NCBI GenBank assembly: GCA_000687695.1
Contig: JHWZ01000001.1
Span: 1 to 64,000, forward strand
Direction of reading: 5' to 3'
Origin: Lachnospiraceae bacterium P6B14
Lineage (GTDB): Bacteria; Bacillota; Clostridia; Lachnospirales; Lachnospiraceae
Length of the DNA stretch: 64,000 nt
Shown here: one piece after another, positions 32,449 through 41,447 of the stretch
Position numbering within the stretch: the first letter of the stretch is position 1
Layout: each line of letters begins with the position of its first letter
Program-made: the position numbers and the translations under genes
The notes under the pieces: generated by a model
Database searches by the model: none
What the model saw: the letters and a program-made list of their open reading frames with translations, nothing else
Told to the model about the DNA's origin: nothing

Positions 32449-33486
32449 ATGGAAATATCTGTTATCGTCCCTGTATATAACGGAGAAAAATATATTGACA
32501 GATTTTTCGGATTTCTGAACAGTCAGCACCATGATTCTTTTGAAGTTATTTTTATCAATGATGGTTCTACTGACGGATCGGGAGATCTCCTGCAAAAGCT
32601 CACAACTACGCCAACAAACTTCCCCATAAGGGTTTTTCATCAGAAGAATTCCGGTCAGGGCTCTGCCAGAAATAAAGGAATTAAAACAGCCAAGGGAAAG
32701 TATATTTACTTCGCAGATATAGATGATGAGATAAGCGAGCATACTCTCGAACATCTGTCAGCTTGCGAAGGTGGATCGGACTACGATTTCATTGTCGGAA
32801 ACACTTCCTGGATCGACGGCTACGGAACAGAGTTTCTTTTAATGGATCCGGAATCAAAAGATGACGTCATCACCGGTAGTGACAGCGTTACGGAAATGCT
32901 TGCGGATTATGCCGCTGACCCCAAAGACTACAGATGGTTTTGGACAGTATGGAATAAACTTTACAAAAGATCATTGATAATAGAGCATAACCTTTTTTTC
33001 GATGAAACCATGCGTTCATTGGAAGACGTTCCATACGTAATCCGCTATTTATCACACTGTCAAACGGTATACCTTACCAAAAAAGTACTGTATCGCTACT
33101 TCCACTGCGGGCAGGAAAACTACGCGAGCAGCTGGCAAACAAAGCAACCGTTGGTATGGAAAAAACAAACGGGGGCATTTGCAGATGTTTTAGCAGGACG
33201 CGGATATGATGACATACTGACGTATAACTACTGTGAATACGCCATATGGGCGATGTTCAGATTGTGCCTGATGGCAGAAAGTCTTGATGAAGGATTTGAT
33301 GAGCTTGAATCTGCGATAGAAACAATCGTATCCGATCAGACCTTACAGGAAAATATACATAAATACAGACAGAAACATGATGATAATGATCCCACTATAC
33401 CGAATCTGATAAAGAAACACGATACTAAGGGGATCATAAATGCTTTTCATGCTCAGATTAATAAGAGGCGAAATAAAGCTAATTGA
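32449..33486 (+). CDS. GT2-family glycosyltransferase
   Basis: 345 residues. GT-A fold with SVIVPVYNGEKYIDRFF at the start, FINDGSTDGSGDLL, NSGQGSARNKGI and the metal-binding FADIDDE near residue 92. No membrane segments, so it is cytosolic. It starts 8 bp after the radical SAM gene. By context it probably transfers a heptose or a precursor; the acceptor is unknown. Confidence 0.88.
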   Translation: MEISVIVPVYNGEKYIDRFFGFLNSQHHDSFEVIFINDGSTDGSGDLLQKLTTTPTNFPIRVFHQKNSGQGSARNKGIKTAKGKYIYFADIDDEISEHTLEHLSACEGGSDYDFIVGNTSWIDGYGTEFLLMDPESKDDVITGSDSVTEMLADYAADPKDYRWFWTVWNKLYKRSLIIEHNLFFDETMRSLEDVPYVIRYLSHCQTVYLTKKVLYRYFHCGQENYASSWQTKQPLVWKKQTGAFADVLAGRGYDDILTYNYCEYAIWAMFRLCLMAESLDEGFDELESAIETIVSDQTLQENIHKYRQKHDDNDPTIPNLIKKHDTKGIINAFHAQINKRRNKAN

Positions 33487-33506
33487 TACGGGAGGAGCCA
33501 AGGCGA

Positions 33507-34304
33507 ATGCAGTCTGTTTTCAACAAGGACGAAATCGAAAAAGAATGTGAAGAGTTCTTCAAAATGTATAACGTGACAAAAGGACGGACCAAAGATATGT
33601 GTCACGCAAAGAGGATTCACACTCGCGAAGTTGCAAAGAACTGTTATATATTTGCAGAAGGCGAGGGACTCGATGAGTACGACAGGGACATGGCCTGGGT
33701 GATCGGTGAGCTTCATGATTTTGCCCGTTTCGGACAGATTGTAAATTCGCAGAATTTTTTCAATGCCAAAGAGTTTGACCATGCTAAACTCGGATCCAGA
33801 ATCCTGTTTACTCACGGCATGATCGAGGACATTATCAAAAACTATGATGAGGTCTGCGAGACCGACCGACTTGTTTTGGAAAAGGCTGTATACCATCACA
33901 GCGACTTCAAACTCCCTGATGATCTGACTGACAGAGAACGATATTTTTGCGACTTGATCAGGCAGGCTGACAGGACCGATATTTTTAGATTAAATGCCGA
34001 AAGCGGCTGGGAGACCGTATATGGTCACACCGGAGAGGAAATCCTCGCGACTGATATTTCCGATGCGGTATACGAGTGCTTTTTAAGACAGGAAATGGTG
34101 GAGTACTCAAATCTGTCTACGCTTGCTGATTATCACATGGCAGGCCTTGCTTTGTGCTTCGGGCTGACACTGCCGGCGGCAAAGAAACGTGCCATAGAGC
34201 AGGGTTACTTACAACAGTTGATGGACATAAGCTTTTCTGATCCTGCAGTTGATGAAAAGTATAAAATAGCAAAAGCTAAGATGGAAGATTTTTTGAATAT
34301 CTGA
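33507..34304 (+). CDS. HD-domain phosphohydrolase
   Basis: 265 residues from ATG 33507 (GGGAGGAG upstream). The HD metal site is visible as His in RIHTREVAKNC and His-Asp in VIGELHDFARF, with YHHSDFKLPDD and Asp in RQADRTDIFR downstream. Such domains remove phosphates from nucleotides or phospho-compounds. It sits between the glycosyltransferase and the DHS-like gene in a tight operon; its substrate is unknown. Confidence 0.82.
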   Translation: MQSVFNKDEIEKECEEFFKMYNVTKGRTKDMCHAKRIHTREVAKNCYIFAEGEGLDEYDRDMAWVIGELHDFARFGQIVNSQNFFNAKEFDHAKLGSRILFTHGMIEDIIKNYDEVCETDRLVLEKAVYHHSDFKLPDDLTDRERYFCDLIRQADRTDIFRLNAESGWETVYGHTGEEILATDISDAVYECFLRQEMVEYSNLSTLADYHMAGLALCFGLTLPAAKKRAIEQGYLQQLMDISFSDPAVDEKYKIAKAKMEDFLNI

Positions 34305-34318
34305 TCAGAGGTGTAACT

Positions 34319-35299
34319 ATGTCGGAATTTGAAATGTTTGACCGAAATAAACTTGATATAAAACCGCTTTCGGAGCGTGTTCATGATATTGATATTTCGG
34401 AGAATATTCCTGTGAATCCAAAACACAAATGTGAGTGTGATAAACAATCCGGGGATTATGATGAACTTGCCCGCGATATCATAAACGCAAAAAACTCGGG
34501 TTCTACCGTACTTATGATGTACGGAGCCCATGTGATCAGAAAAGGCTGTTCTCTTTATATGATAGAACTGATGCGAAGAGGACTTATAACCCACTTTGCA
34601 ACAAACGGAGCAGGTTCCATCCACGACTTTGAGTTCGCTCTGATCGGGCAAACCTGTGAAAGTGTAGCTAAGTATATTTCAGAAGGACAGTTTGGTCTTT
34701 GGAAAGAAACAGGCTACCTTAACGATGCGATAAACGCCGGCGACAAAGAGGGACTCGGGTTCGGCGAAGCTGTGGGAAAATATATCTGGGAAAATGATTT
34801 TCCAAATAAAGAACAAAGTGTTTTGGCTATGGGCTATCATCTGCATGTACCCTGTACCGTTCATGTCGGCATCGGAAATGACATAGTAAACGAACATCCG
34901 AATTATGATCCTGCTGCAGCAGGCAGCACAAGCTATAAAGATTTTCTGATTTATACAAAGAGTATTGAAAAGTTGGAACACGGAGTATTCCTTAACTTCG
35001 GTTCCGCAGTGACCGGACCTGAGGTTTATCTGAAAGCTCTTGCCATGGCAAGGAATGTTGCAAAACAGGAAGGTCGGGAAATATATGATATTACAACGGC
35101 TGTGTTTGACTTACAACCAATCAAAGAAGATACCGGCATCGAGCCGGATAAGACAAACCCATACTACTATTTCAGACCATGGAAAACAATCCTGTTAAGA
35201 ACCGTCGCAGATGGAGGAAAGAGTTTTTATTTCTGCGGAGATCATAAAGATACAGTAAAGACACTCGGAGACATACTTATAACAATGGACGAGGTATGA
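34319..35299 (+). CDS. deoxyhypusine-synthase-like protein
   Basis: 326 residues. TVLMMYGAHVIRKGCSLYMI, THFATNGAGSIHDFEFALIG and HGVFLNFGSAVTGPEVYL follow the order of the NAD-binding segments of deoxyhypusine synthase (TTAGGxEED and GGGxxKH regions), but the catalytic Lys region is not clearly kept. Bacteria lack eIF5A, and related bacterial proteins act on polyamines or other substrates. Here it is embedded in a heptose operon, so a role in sugar or glycan metabolism is more likely. The family assignment is tentative. Confidence 0.55.
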   Translation: MSEFEMFDRNKLDIKPLSERVHDIDISENIPVNPKHKCECDKQSGDYDELARDIINAKNSGSTVLMMYGAHVIRKGCSLYMIELMRRGLITHFATNGAGSIHDFEFALIGQTCESVAKYISEGQFGLWKETGYLNDAINAGDKEGLGFGEAVGKYIWENDFPNKEQSVLAMGYHLHVPCTVHVGIGNDIVNEHPNYDPAAAGSTSYKDFLIYTKSIEKLEHGVFLNFGSAVTGPEVYLKALAMARNVAKQEGREIYDITTAVFDLQPIKEDTGIEPDKTNPYYYFRPWKTILLRTVADGGKSFYFCGDHKDTVKTLGDILITMDEV

Positions 35300-35300
35300 T

Positions 35301-36851
35301 ATGGCAGAAAACAAGGTAATAAGCGCTGAAGGTTTTCCGGCAATAAGAGATGAAATAAAAAAGAAAAACAAAAAGATCGTGATGTGTCACGGTGTTTTTG
35401 ATCTGCTTCATTACGGACATATCGAACATCTGAGGGAAGCAAAATCATTCGGTGATGTCCTGGTAGTATCTGTCACATCAGAACCATATGTGAATAAAGG
35501 TCCCGACAGACCATATTATAATGACGCTCAAAGAACATCATTTCTTGCGAGCATAGAGTTCGTAGACTATGTCATGCTTTCCAACGAGCAGACAGCCCTT
35601 GCCAATATAAATGCCGTACAACCTGATATATTTGTCAAAGGTCAGGAGTTTAAAAGCGGCACAGACGGTGTGACCGGACAGATCTCTGCTGAAATTGAGC
35701 TCGTCGAAAAGCTGGGCGGAACCATCAGATACACACAGGGAATTGTCTATTCATCAAGTAAGCTTTTGAACAATTATTTCAGCGCTCTTCCGGATGGGGT
35801 TTTGGAGTATTCTCAGAAGCTACTGGACAAATACGGCAAAAACGTATTCGATCGTATTACTGATTATGTTGACAAATTCGAGGATCTGAAGATTCTCGTT
35901 ATAGGTGATATTATCATTGATGAATACATCTTTTGCAAGCCACAGGGGCTGACAAGAAAGGACTCTACTCTCTCAACCAGATTTCAATCCGTTGAGCAAT
36001 ACCCGGGTGGATCTCTGGCTCTGACAAGACATATGGCAGAGCTGTGTCCGAATGTAGAACTGCTTTCTATGATGGGGTCAGAAGACGATCTTTACGATTT
36101 GATCGAAAGCAAGATGCCAAATAGTGTTAATCTTCACATGCTTAGGGATAATGGCTTTGTTACGCCTGTGAAAAGAAGATATTTGAAGAAGCACCCACAG
36201 AGAAACGAATACGATAAACTCTTTTCGGTAAACTATCTGAATGATAAAGATGCCATAAAGAGAATCCGTTATGAGGAGTTTCATAAATCATTGCATGAGC
36301 TCGTTCCACAATTTGACTTGGTAGCAGTATGTGATTACGGTCATGGATTGATCGACAATGAAAGCATAGAAATAATACAGAATAACAGCAGATTTCTTTC
36401 TCTGAACTGCCAGACAAACTCGTCAAACTATGGTAAAAATCTGATAACCAAATACACAAAAGCAGACTCATTTGCATTAGACGAGGTGGAGATGCAACTT
36501 GCTTTTCCGCATCACGGCGACAACAGAGAAGATCTTTTGACGTTCCTTCGCGAGCAGCTTGGTGCATCTACGGGGTACCTTACAATCGGAGCTGCAGGGG
36601 CGATAAGCGAAGATAAAGAGGGGAATAAAGTCAGCGTCCCCGCTCTGACCCTCAATGTGACAGATACGATCGGAGCAGGCGATGCTTTCTTCTCGATTTC
36701 TTCATTGTGTGCATCTACAAAAGTTCCAATCGACATCTCAACGCTTTTGTCCAACGCATCCGCGTCAATCAAAGCTTGCAATATCGGAAATAAAAACAGT
36801 GTAAAGAAGAAGGATCTGTTAAAGTCCATAAAAACCATATTAAATGTATAG
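35301..36851 (+). CDS. HldE-like bifunctional heptose kinase/nucleotidyltransferase with swapped domains
   Basis: 516 residues. Residues 20-150 are a cytidylyltransferase-like domain with the HxGH-type motif HYGH in VMCHGVFDLLHYGHIEHL. Residues 190-510 are a PfkB-type sugar kinase (LVIGDIIIDEYIF, YPGGSLALTRHMA, catalytic DTIGAGDAFFS). Both activities match HldE, which phosphorylates heptose 7-phosphate at O1 and later adds a nucleotide; in E. coli HldE the kinase comes first, whereas here it is second. The gene follows the DHS-like gene by 1 bp. With GmhA and GmhB it completes the pathway to a nucleotide-activated heptose. The nucleotide used is not predictable. Confidence 0.85.
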   Translation: MAENKVISAEGFPAIRDEIKKKNKKIVMCHGVFDLLHYGHIEHLREAKSFGDVLVVSVTSEPYVNKGPDRPYYNDAQRTSFLASIEFVDYVMLSNEQTALANINAVQPDIFVKGQEFKSGTDGVTGQISAEIELVEKLGGTIRYTQGIVYSSSKLLNNYFSALPDGVLEYSQKLLDKYGKNVFDRITDYVDKFEDLKILVIGDIIIDEYIFCKPQGLTRKDSTLSTRFQSVEQYPGGSLALTRHMAELCPNVELLSMMGSEDDLYDLIESKMPNSVNLHMLRDNGFVTPVKRRYLKKHPQRNEYDKLFSVNYLNDKDAIKRIRYEEFHKSLHELVPQFDLVAVCDYGHGLIDNESIEIIQNNSRFLSLNCQTNSSNYGKNLITKYTKADSFALDEVEMQLAFPHHGDNREDLLTFLREQLGASTGYLTIGAAGAISEDKEGNKVSVPALTLNVTDTIGAGDAFFSISSLCASTKVPIDISTLLSNASASIKACNIGNKNSVKKKDLLKSIKTILNV

Positions 36852-36859
36852 TCTTCGGG

Positions 36860-37444
36860 TTAATGAACGGGATAACCGGTTAATTCTCCGCAAAGTATAT
36901 GCATCATCACATGGTTAAGAATAAGATGTATATCTTCAGTTATCTGCATATTGTCAAGAGGAACATGCAGTGAAATATCAGATAGTTTTTTCAGTTCACC
37001 CCCGTCATATCCGGTCATCCCTATGATCCTACATCCAATACTCTTTGCGTATCTGACTGCTCTTAACACATTCTCTGATTTTCCGCTTCCGGATATGGCC
37101 ACTATAACATCATCTTTATTCAATTTGTTTTCCAACTGCTGTTCAAATACTCTTTCATACCCATTATCATTGGCTATCGCCATGATAGTTGCCATGTTGG
37201 CGTTTATGCAATGAAAGCGGTATTTCTTATCAAGCTTTTCTGAGACTCCTTTGTTAAAATCATTTTCCATGTGAGAAGCCGTGGACGCACTTCCGCCGTT
37301 CCCAAATACATACACCTCACTGCCCCGCTCTCTTGTCTGTTCAAGTAGGTTCATCGCATCGTTTATGGCATTTTGATCAAGACCTTTGATTATACTGATC
37401 TCGGTTTCAAGATAGTTTTTTATCTGTTCTGAAAAATCTGTCAT
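36860..37444 (-). CDS. gmhA: sedoheptulose 7-phosphate isomerase
   Basis: 194 residues, one SIS domain. VFGNGGSASTASHMENDFNK is the GmhA phosphate and metal region, and VAISGSGKSENVLRAV is the second SIS motif. It isomerises sedoheptulose 7-phosphate to heptose 7-phosphate. It overlaps gmhB by 4 bp and ends 8 bp from the converging HldE-like gene. Confidence 0.88.
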   Translation of the reverse strand: MTDFSEQIKNYLETEISIIKGLDQNAINDAMNLLEQTRERGSEVYVFGNGGSASTASHMENDFNKGVSEKLDKKYRFHCINANMATIMAIANDNGYERVFEQQLENKLNKDDVIVAISGSGKSENVLRAVRYAKSIGCRIIGMTGYDGGELKKLSDISLHVPLDNMQITEDIHLILNHVMMHILCGELTGYPVH

Positions 37445-37989
37445 TCATTTACCTCATAATTCTTTATTATGCCATTCAAAACATCATTTACTGCATCACT
37501 AAACTGATATTCATCGGTAATGAGTATTCCTCTCATATGCGCATTGTGTGCAGTAATAATATCTCTTACATCATCACCTATCAGAACACACTTTGAAAGA
37601 TCGATCGCATATTTAATCTGTGCTTCAAAAAGCATGCCGGGTTTTGGTTTACGACATTCACATCCGTCATCCGGTCCATGCGGACAAAAGAAAACATCAT
37701 CTATATGAGCATCTATATCACTCAAATCGGACATCATTTTTTTCTGAACATCATAAAAGTCGTCCTCTGTCATGAGGCCCTTGGCTATCCCGGCCTGGTT
37801 GGTAATCATGATGATAAAAAATCCCGCATCATTCAGCTTTTTTATGGCTTCTTTAGCACCGGGCAACCATATAAACTCAACCGGATCACATACATATTCT
37901 CCTTTGGGCGGTCTTACGTTCGTAACTCCGTCACGGTCAATAAATATGTATTTGCGATCAGGTATACTATGTGTGATCAAGTCTGTCAT
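37441..37989 (-). CDS. gmhB: heptose 1,7-bisphosphate 7-phosphatase
   Basis: 182 residues from ATG 37989 (an ATG three codons earlier is possible). HAD-IIIA phosphatase: FIDRDGVTN (motif I), ITNQAGIAKG, the zinc loop CPHGPDDGCECRKPKPGM and IGDDVRDI. It removes the 7-phosphate before nucleotidylation. It lies in an operon between the MATE fusion and gmhA. Confidence 0.88.
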   Translation of the reverse strand: MTDLITHSIPDRKYIFIDRDGVTNVRPPKGEYVCDPVEFIWLPGAKEAIKKLNDAGFFIIMITNQAGIAKGLMTEDDFYDVQKKMMSDLSDIDAHIDDVFFCPHGPDDGCECRKPKPGMLFEAQIKYAIDLSKCVLIGDDVRDIITAHNAHMRGILITDEYQFSDAVNDVLNGIIKNYEVNE

Positions 37990-38011
37990 ATAAAACATTC
38001 CTATCGTAATA

Positions 38012-39787
38012 TCAGATTGTTATGGTAAGTACATTTAATCCAAGAATATTCTGATATTCGATTCTATCAGTAATCTTGTAAATCATACGGATTCCTATAT
38101 TCTTAGCCGCATCCTCGAGCGTTACCATATTTGCTCGTTCATTCGGATTGAAAGGAATACAGTCGTCCTTGATCCTAAGGATGATATCATCATTCTTATG
38201 TACCACACGTACATCTATAGAGTGTTTCTTTTTATCCATATTAAATCCGTGTGCTACTACATTTCCTGCCATCTCTTCCAAAAACAGACCGGCCAGATTT
38301 GCACGTCTTTTGTCTATCCCCTTGTCCAAACAAAACTTCGTTACCGACTTTGATATAGTAACGACTTCCTCCGTACTCCGAACAGTCAGATCCATACGCT
38401 CATCTTCCGGCACACCGAAGGATTCATCTATGACCATCATATCTTCCACGTTTTTGGGGAAGCGTTTATTTTTGAAAATAGGATACACAAGCATGATGAT
38501 GATCGTGACCACAACACCGTTTAGCACATTTGCTATGTATACACTGTTCATACCGATCTGTCCGATAAGTAACGCGGTGAACCCCGCCACGCAGATGACA
38601 CCATCAAGTGCAGCCAATATATTTACATAAAGCTGCTTTCCGGACGCCTGTCCGTAACAACTGAAATGCGCGTAGATCGTTCCAAACGGAAGGCTGAGTG
38701 CCAAAAGACGAAATCCCCAAACCGTCATCATAAATACAGGCTGAGATCTGTCTGTATAATACAGCATGGTCAGCGGTTCTGCACATATCACTACCGCAAG
38801 AGATATAATACACATGATGGGAAGAAATCTTCTAAACAGGTTTCTTGTAACATCAACCAGAGTTTGCCTGTCTTCCTCACCGATACTGATGCTGATCATC
38901 AACCTTGATACGGCTGTCATGGCCGTCGGCATAGCCCATCCGATGCGAAGAAGCGTATCCGATGCAGCGAACGCCGATATTCCTACCGAACCTACAAAAG
39001 CTAAAACAAGTGAATTTACTATGAAACCACGTATAGTCTGATATGCGTTACTGGCAGCTCCGGGGAGGCCGATCTTAACGATGGATATGCTGTCCTTCCA
39101 TGATTTGAAGCCTTTAAAAAACCTCAGCGTGGTGTTTTTAGTAAAGAAATACTGCGCCTGGATGATCATAAACACCCACGACCCGATCGAAGACGCCAAC
39201 GCCAGACCAAAGGCGCCCATCTTAAGTCTGATGATAAAAACGTAATTCAGACCAACGTTTACTATTATATAAGCGATACTGGCTATAGTTGTTCTCTTCA
39301 TCTTGTTTTCGAGAGCCAGAAACGATGCTAACTGAGTTCCCAAAATAAGCGGAAGCACTCCCATAGCCTGTCCTACCAGATACTCATTGAATAAAGGTCT
39401 GACCGTAGGATTATCCGTCAAAAAGCCGGTCAAATCGAATATTCCGAGGATAAGAAAAGAAGAGATAAACAGCGCCGATATAAGTATCGAAATCAGAGTA
39501 TCAAGAAAGAATACATTACTGACAGAGCCCGGATCATTTTTACCGATATACTTTCCGCAAAGGATTGTAGCACCACCCACCAGCATAAGACTTATGGCGT
39601 TAATAAGCATATTGAAGGGACTATAAAGCCCTGTTGCGCTCATTGCGTCAACACCGATACAGTTTGATGCAAACAGCCCCGATATGATGGAGTTTATCGA
39701 ACCGATAACCGCCAAAAAGAACTGTGCCGGTAACAACCGAAATAGTAGTTTACTCACCAACTGCATATTGCTCTTTGCTTCATTCAT
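38012..39787 (-). CDS. MATE-family transporter fused to an anti-sigma-like ATPase domain
   Basis: 591 residues. Residues 1-440 have about 12 membrane segments with MATE/polysaccharide-flippase-like features (FNMLINAISLMLVGGATILC, KIGLPGAASNAYQTIRG). Residues 465-591 form a cytosolic HATPase_c_2 domain of the RsbW/SpoIIAB type: N box FLEEMAGNVVAHGF, then IKDDCIPFNP and KNIGIRMIYKI. The MATE part may flip a lipid-linked or soluble solute; the kinase-like part may gate it or signal. No STAS-type partner is next to it. It heads an operon with gmhB and gmhA, so transport of a heptose-containing product is inferred. Confidence 0.85.
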   Translation of the reverse strand: MNEAKSNMQLVSKLLFRLLPAQFFLAVIGSINSIISGLFASNCIGVDAMSATGLYSPFNMLINAISLMLVGGATILCGKYIGKNDPGSVSNVFFLDTLISILISALFISSFLILGIFDLTGFLTDNPTVRPLFNEYLVGQAMGVLPLILGTQLASFLALENKMKRTTIASIAYIIVNVGLNYVFIIRLKMGAFGLALASSIGSWVFMIIQAQYFFTKNTTLRFFKGFKSWKDSISIVKIGLPGAASNAYQTIRGFIVNSLVLAFVGSVGISAFAASDTLLRIGWAMPTAMTAVSRLMISISIGEEDRQTLVDVTRNLFRRFLPIMCIISLAVVICAEPLTMLYYTDRSQPVFMMTVWGFRLLALSLPFGTIYAHFSCYGQASGKQLYVNILAALDGVICVAGFTALLIGQIGMNSVYIANVLNGVVVTIIIMLVYPIFKNKRFPKNVEDMMVIDESFGVPEDERMDLTVRSTEEVVTISKSVTKFCLDKGIDKRRANLAGLFLEEMAGNVVAHGFNMDKKKHSIDVRVVHKNDDIILRIKDDCIPFNPNERANMVTLEDAAKNIGIRMIYKITDRIEYQNILGLNVLTITI

Positions 39788-39855
39788 TTTCCGACCTCCA
39801 AATCACGTCAAAAATGCCATACCTGTAATATCCGGAAACATATTCTATTATACAT

Positions 39856-39883
39856 AAAAACCCTTGCATAAGCAAGGGTTTTT
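39856..39883 (-). terminator. intrinsic hairpin in the leader of the MATE-ATPase gene
   Basis: AAAAACCCTTGC-ATAA-GCAAGGGTTTTT: a 12-bp stem with U run between the P1 promoter at 39915 and the start at 39787. Part of it overlaps a second promoter (TTGCTT, 17 bp, TATAAT), so it may be an attenuator or simply end incoming transcripts. Confidence 0.65.
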
Positions 39884-39914
39884 GGACGAATGCAAACCTT
39901 GATTTATCAAACCC

Positions 39915-39943
39915 ATAATAGCACCGTTGCCAAAACCTGTCAA
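39915..39943 (-). promoter_or_regulatory. promoter, family P1, upstream of MATE-ATPase
   Basis: -35 TTGACA at 39938-39943, 17-bp spacer, -10 TATTAT at 39915-39920. Confidence 0.75.
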
Positions 39944-39949
39944 CAACGC

Positions 39950-40105
39950 AAAAAGAGCCCTCGGACAAATATCCGAGGACCCTTCTCAATACACAAATAA
40001 TATTGGGGCTTCACCCTACGCGGTTCACGCTTTCTGTGCATGGCTTCCGTAGGAAGACATTTAGCCGCCTATGCGGCTGCAGGCAAAACAGGGGTACCGG
40101 ATCCA
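39950..40105 (-). repeat. type B intergenic repeat
   Basis: Terminator GAGCCCTCGG...CCGAGGACCC (39955-39982), linker, then the type B body to about 40105 with the CTTCC-GTA-GGAAG hairpin. It lies about 75 bp after the AlbA-type pseudogene. Confidence 0.8.
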
Positions 40106-40178
40106 TCCATCTGCGTTTATTATTTCCGTGTGTCTCCAGTATTACAATTATACCCTCTTATTAAGAATATCAAAATCG

Positions 40179-40720
40179 TTACACATCCTTAATATTCCAG
40201 TATCCACCATTATCCGATCCAACTCGTTCCATGATTCCATCCTCTTTCATTTTATTGATGTGATACTTTACGCTACCTATTGTCATTCTAAGGCTATCAG
40301 CAATCTCGGCTTGAGAAATCTTCGGATTACCTTTAATTATACTAATTATCTCATCTCGTTTTTTCTGAGATGAGGGCTTAACTAAATTCTGGATGTTTTC
40401 TGGATGTTATATGCCGTATACGGAGCACGATTGCCCTCAAACTTTACATAGACAACCTGTTTGCCGTCTATCTCCCTTTTCTCTATCTGAGGATAGATTG
40501 GGGGCTTAATATGGTATCCTACCGCTTGGCTCACATCACGAAGAGTCGTCCCAACAATATCCTGACCGATCACATCTCCGTTATCCTTAACACCAAAGAA
40601 TAGCTCACCGTCCCCATGCTTATTCAAAATAGCCGCAATAGAAATAATAGCGTCTTTCATTTCGCCGGTAGATTTTTTAAATTCAATCCGCTCTGTTTCC
40701 TCACCGATATTTGGTATCAA
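40179..40720 (-). pseudogene. AlbA/Schlafen-like ATP-binding protein with internal deletion
   Basis: TTG start at 40720 after GAGGAAAGG. The first 112 residues are an AlbA_2 domain (ETERIEFKKSTGEMKDAIIS, GELFFGVKDNGDVIGQ, VKFEGNRAPYTAY) and then stop. In another frame the C-terminal winged helix of the same family follows at once (KKRDEIISIIKGNPKISQAE, IADSLRMTIGSVKYHI, GYWNIKDV), ending at 40179. Intact members have about 400-500 residues, so the centre is deleted. The tandem ACATCCAGAAAACATCCAGA marks the joint. Confidence 0.8.
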
Positions 40721-40744
40721 TTTATCAACCTTTCCTCATATTAT

Positions 40745-41389
40745 TTATACCACTTTTTTAACAAACCTATATATATTTAGCCCATCCTTTCGCCCATAAC
40801 GCTTAAGCGCACCAAGATACTTTTCACGATAAGAAGATGATTCTTCAACAAATCGAAAGATGTCATCAACCTTATCCTCGTAGTTGCTTCCCTCCAGCAG
40901 GGTTTTGATCTCCGCCTTGAGCATGGTTTGTTTCTGATATGTTTGAAAAGCTGTTTCTATATCCACTTTTTTTCTAAACTCTTCTATACATCTCGCCCGT
41001 TGAGAGTTCTCTTTCGAATACATAATTCCCATTGAAATCGTTTTTCCAACTACAACAGAATACTTATTCCCACGGCATTTTTGCCAGTAATCAACGACTG
41101 CCATAAAACCTGAATCGCCACTGATGATAGCAATTCTTTCCGAAGGATCCTGAGCAACAATCTCTCCAACTCTGCTCGCTATATAGAAATCCAATCCGTT
41201 TTTTCTTACCTTCGCAAGTTTGCATATTTCAATCGAACAACCGGTGTCACACAGTTTTTTCCAGACTCCTTGTTTAATCTTTGATGTACTTTCACTAAAA
41301 AAGATTAATACATCGTCGTTCGATGTCAGATGTTCAAATCCGGAAAGCCCGTTTTCCTTTACATTCTCGTAGTCGATCAGAAAATACAT
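40745..41389 (-). CDS. NYN-domain (PIN-like) ribonuclease
   Basis: 214 residues from ATG 41389 (GGGGTGAG upstream). MYFLIDYENVKENGL gives the first acidic residue (Asp6), and IAIISGDSGFMAVVDYW the second acidic cluster, as in NYN/PIN-like nucleases. The C-terminal helices may bind nucleic acid. It is followed by the AlbA remnant, and the pairing of a PIN-like nuclease with AlbA_2 proteins recalls defence or RNA-control loci; this is inference. Confidence 0.75.
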   Translation of the reverse strand: MYFLIDYENVKENGLSGFEHLTSNDDVLIFFSESTSKIKQGVWKKLCDTGCSIEICKLAKVRKNGLDFYIASRVGEIVAQDPSERIAIISGDSGFMAVVDYWQKCRGNKYSVVVGKTISMGIMYSKENSQRARCIEEFRKKVDIETAFQTYQKQTMLKAEIKTLLEGSNYEDKVDDIFRFVEESSSYREKYLGALKRYGRKDGLNIYRFVKKVV

Positions 41390-41447
41390 ACCACTCACCC
41401 CAAGATATCTCATTTTCTCATAAAAACCACTTTGGCATCCAAGAATA

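Noticed and set aside
34319-35299. True deoxyhypusine synthase
   Set aside because: Bacteria lack eIF5A, the Lys active-site segment is unclear and the context is sugar metabolism, so only DHS-like is claimed.
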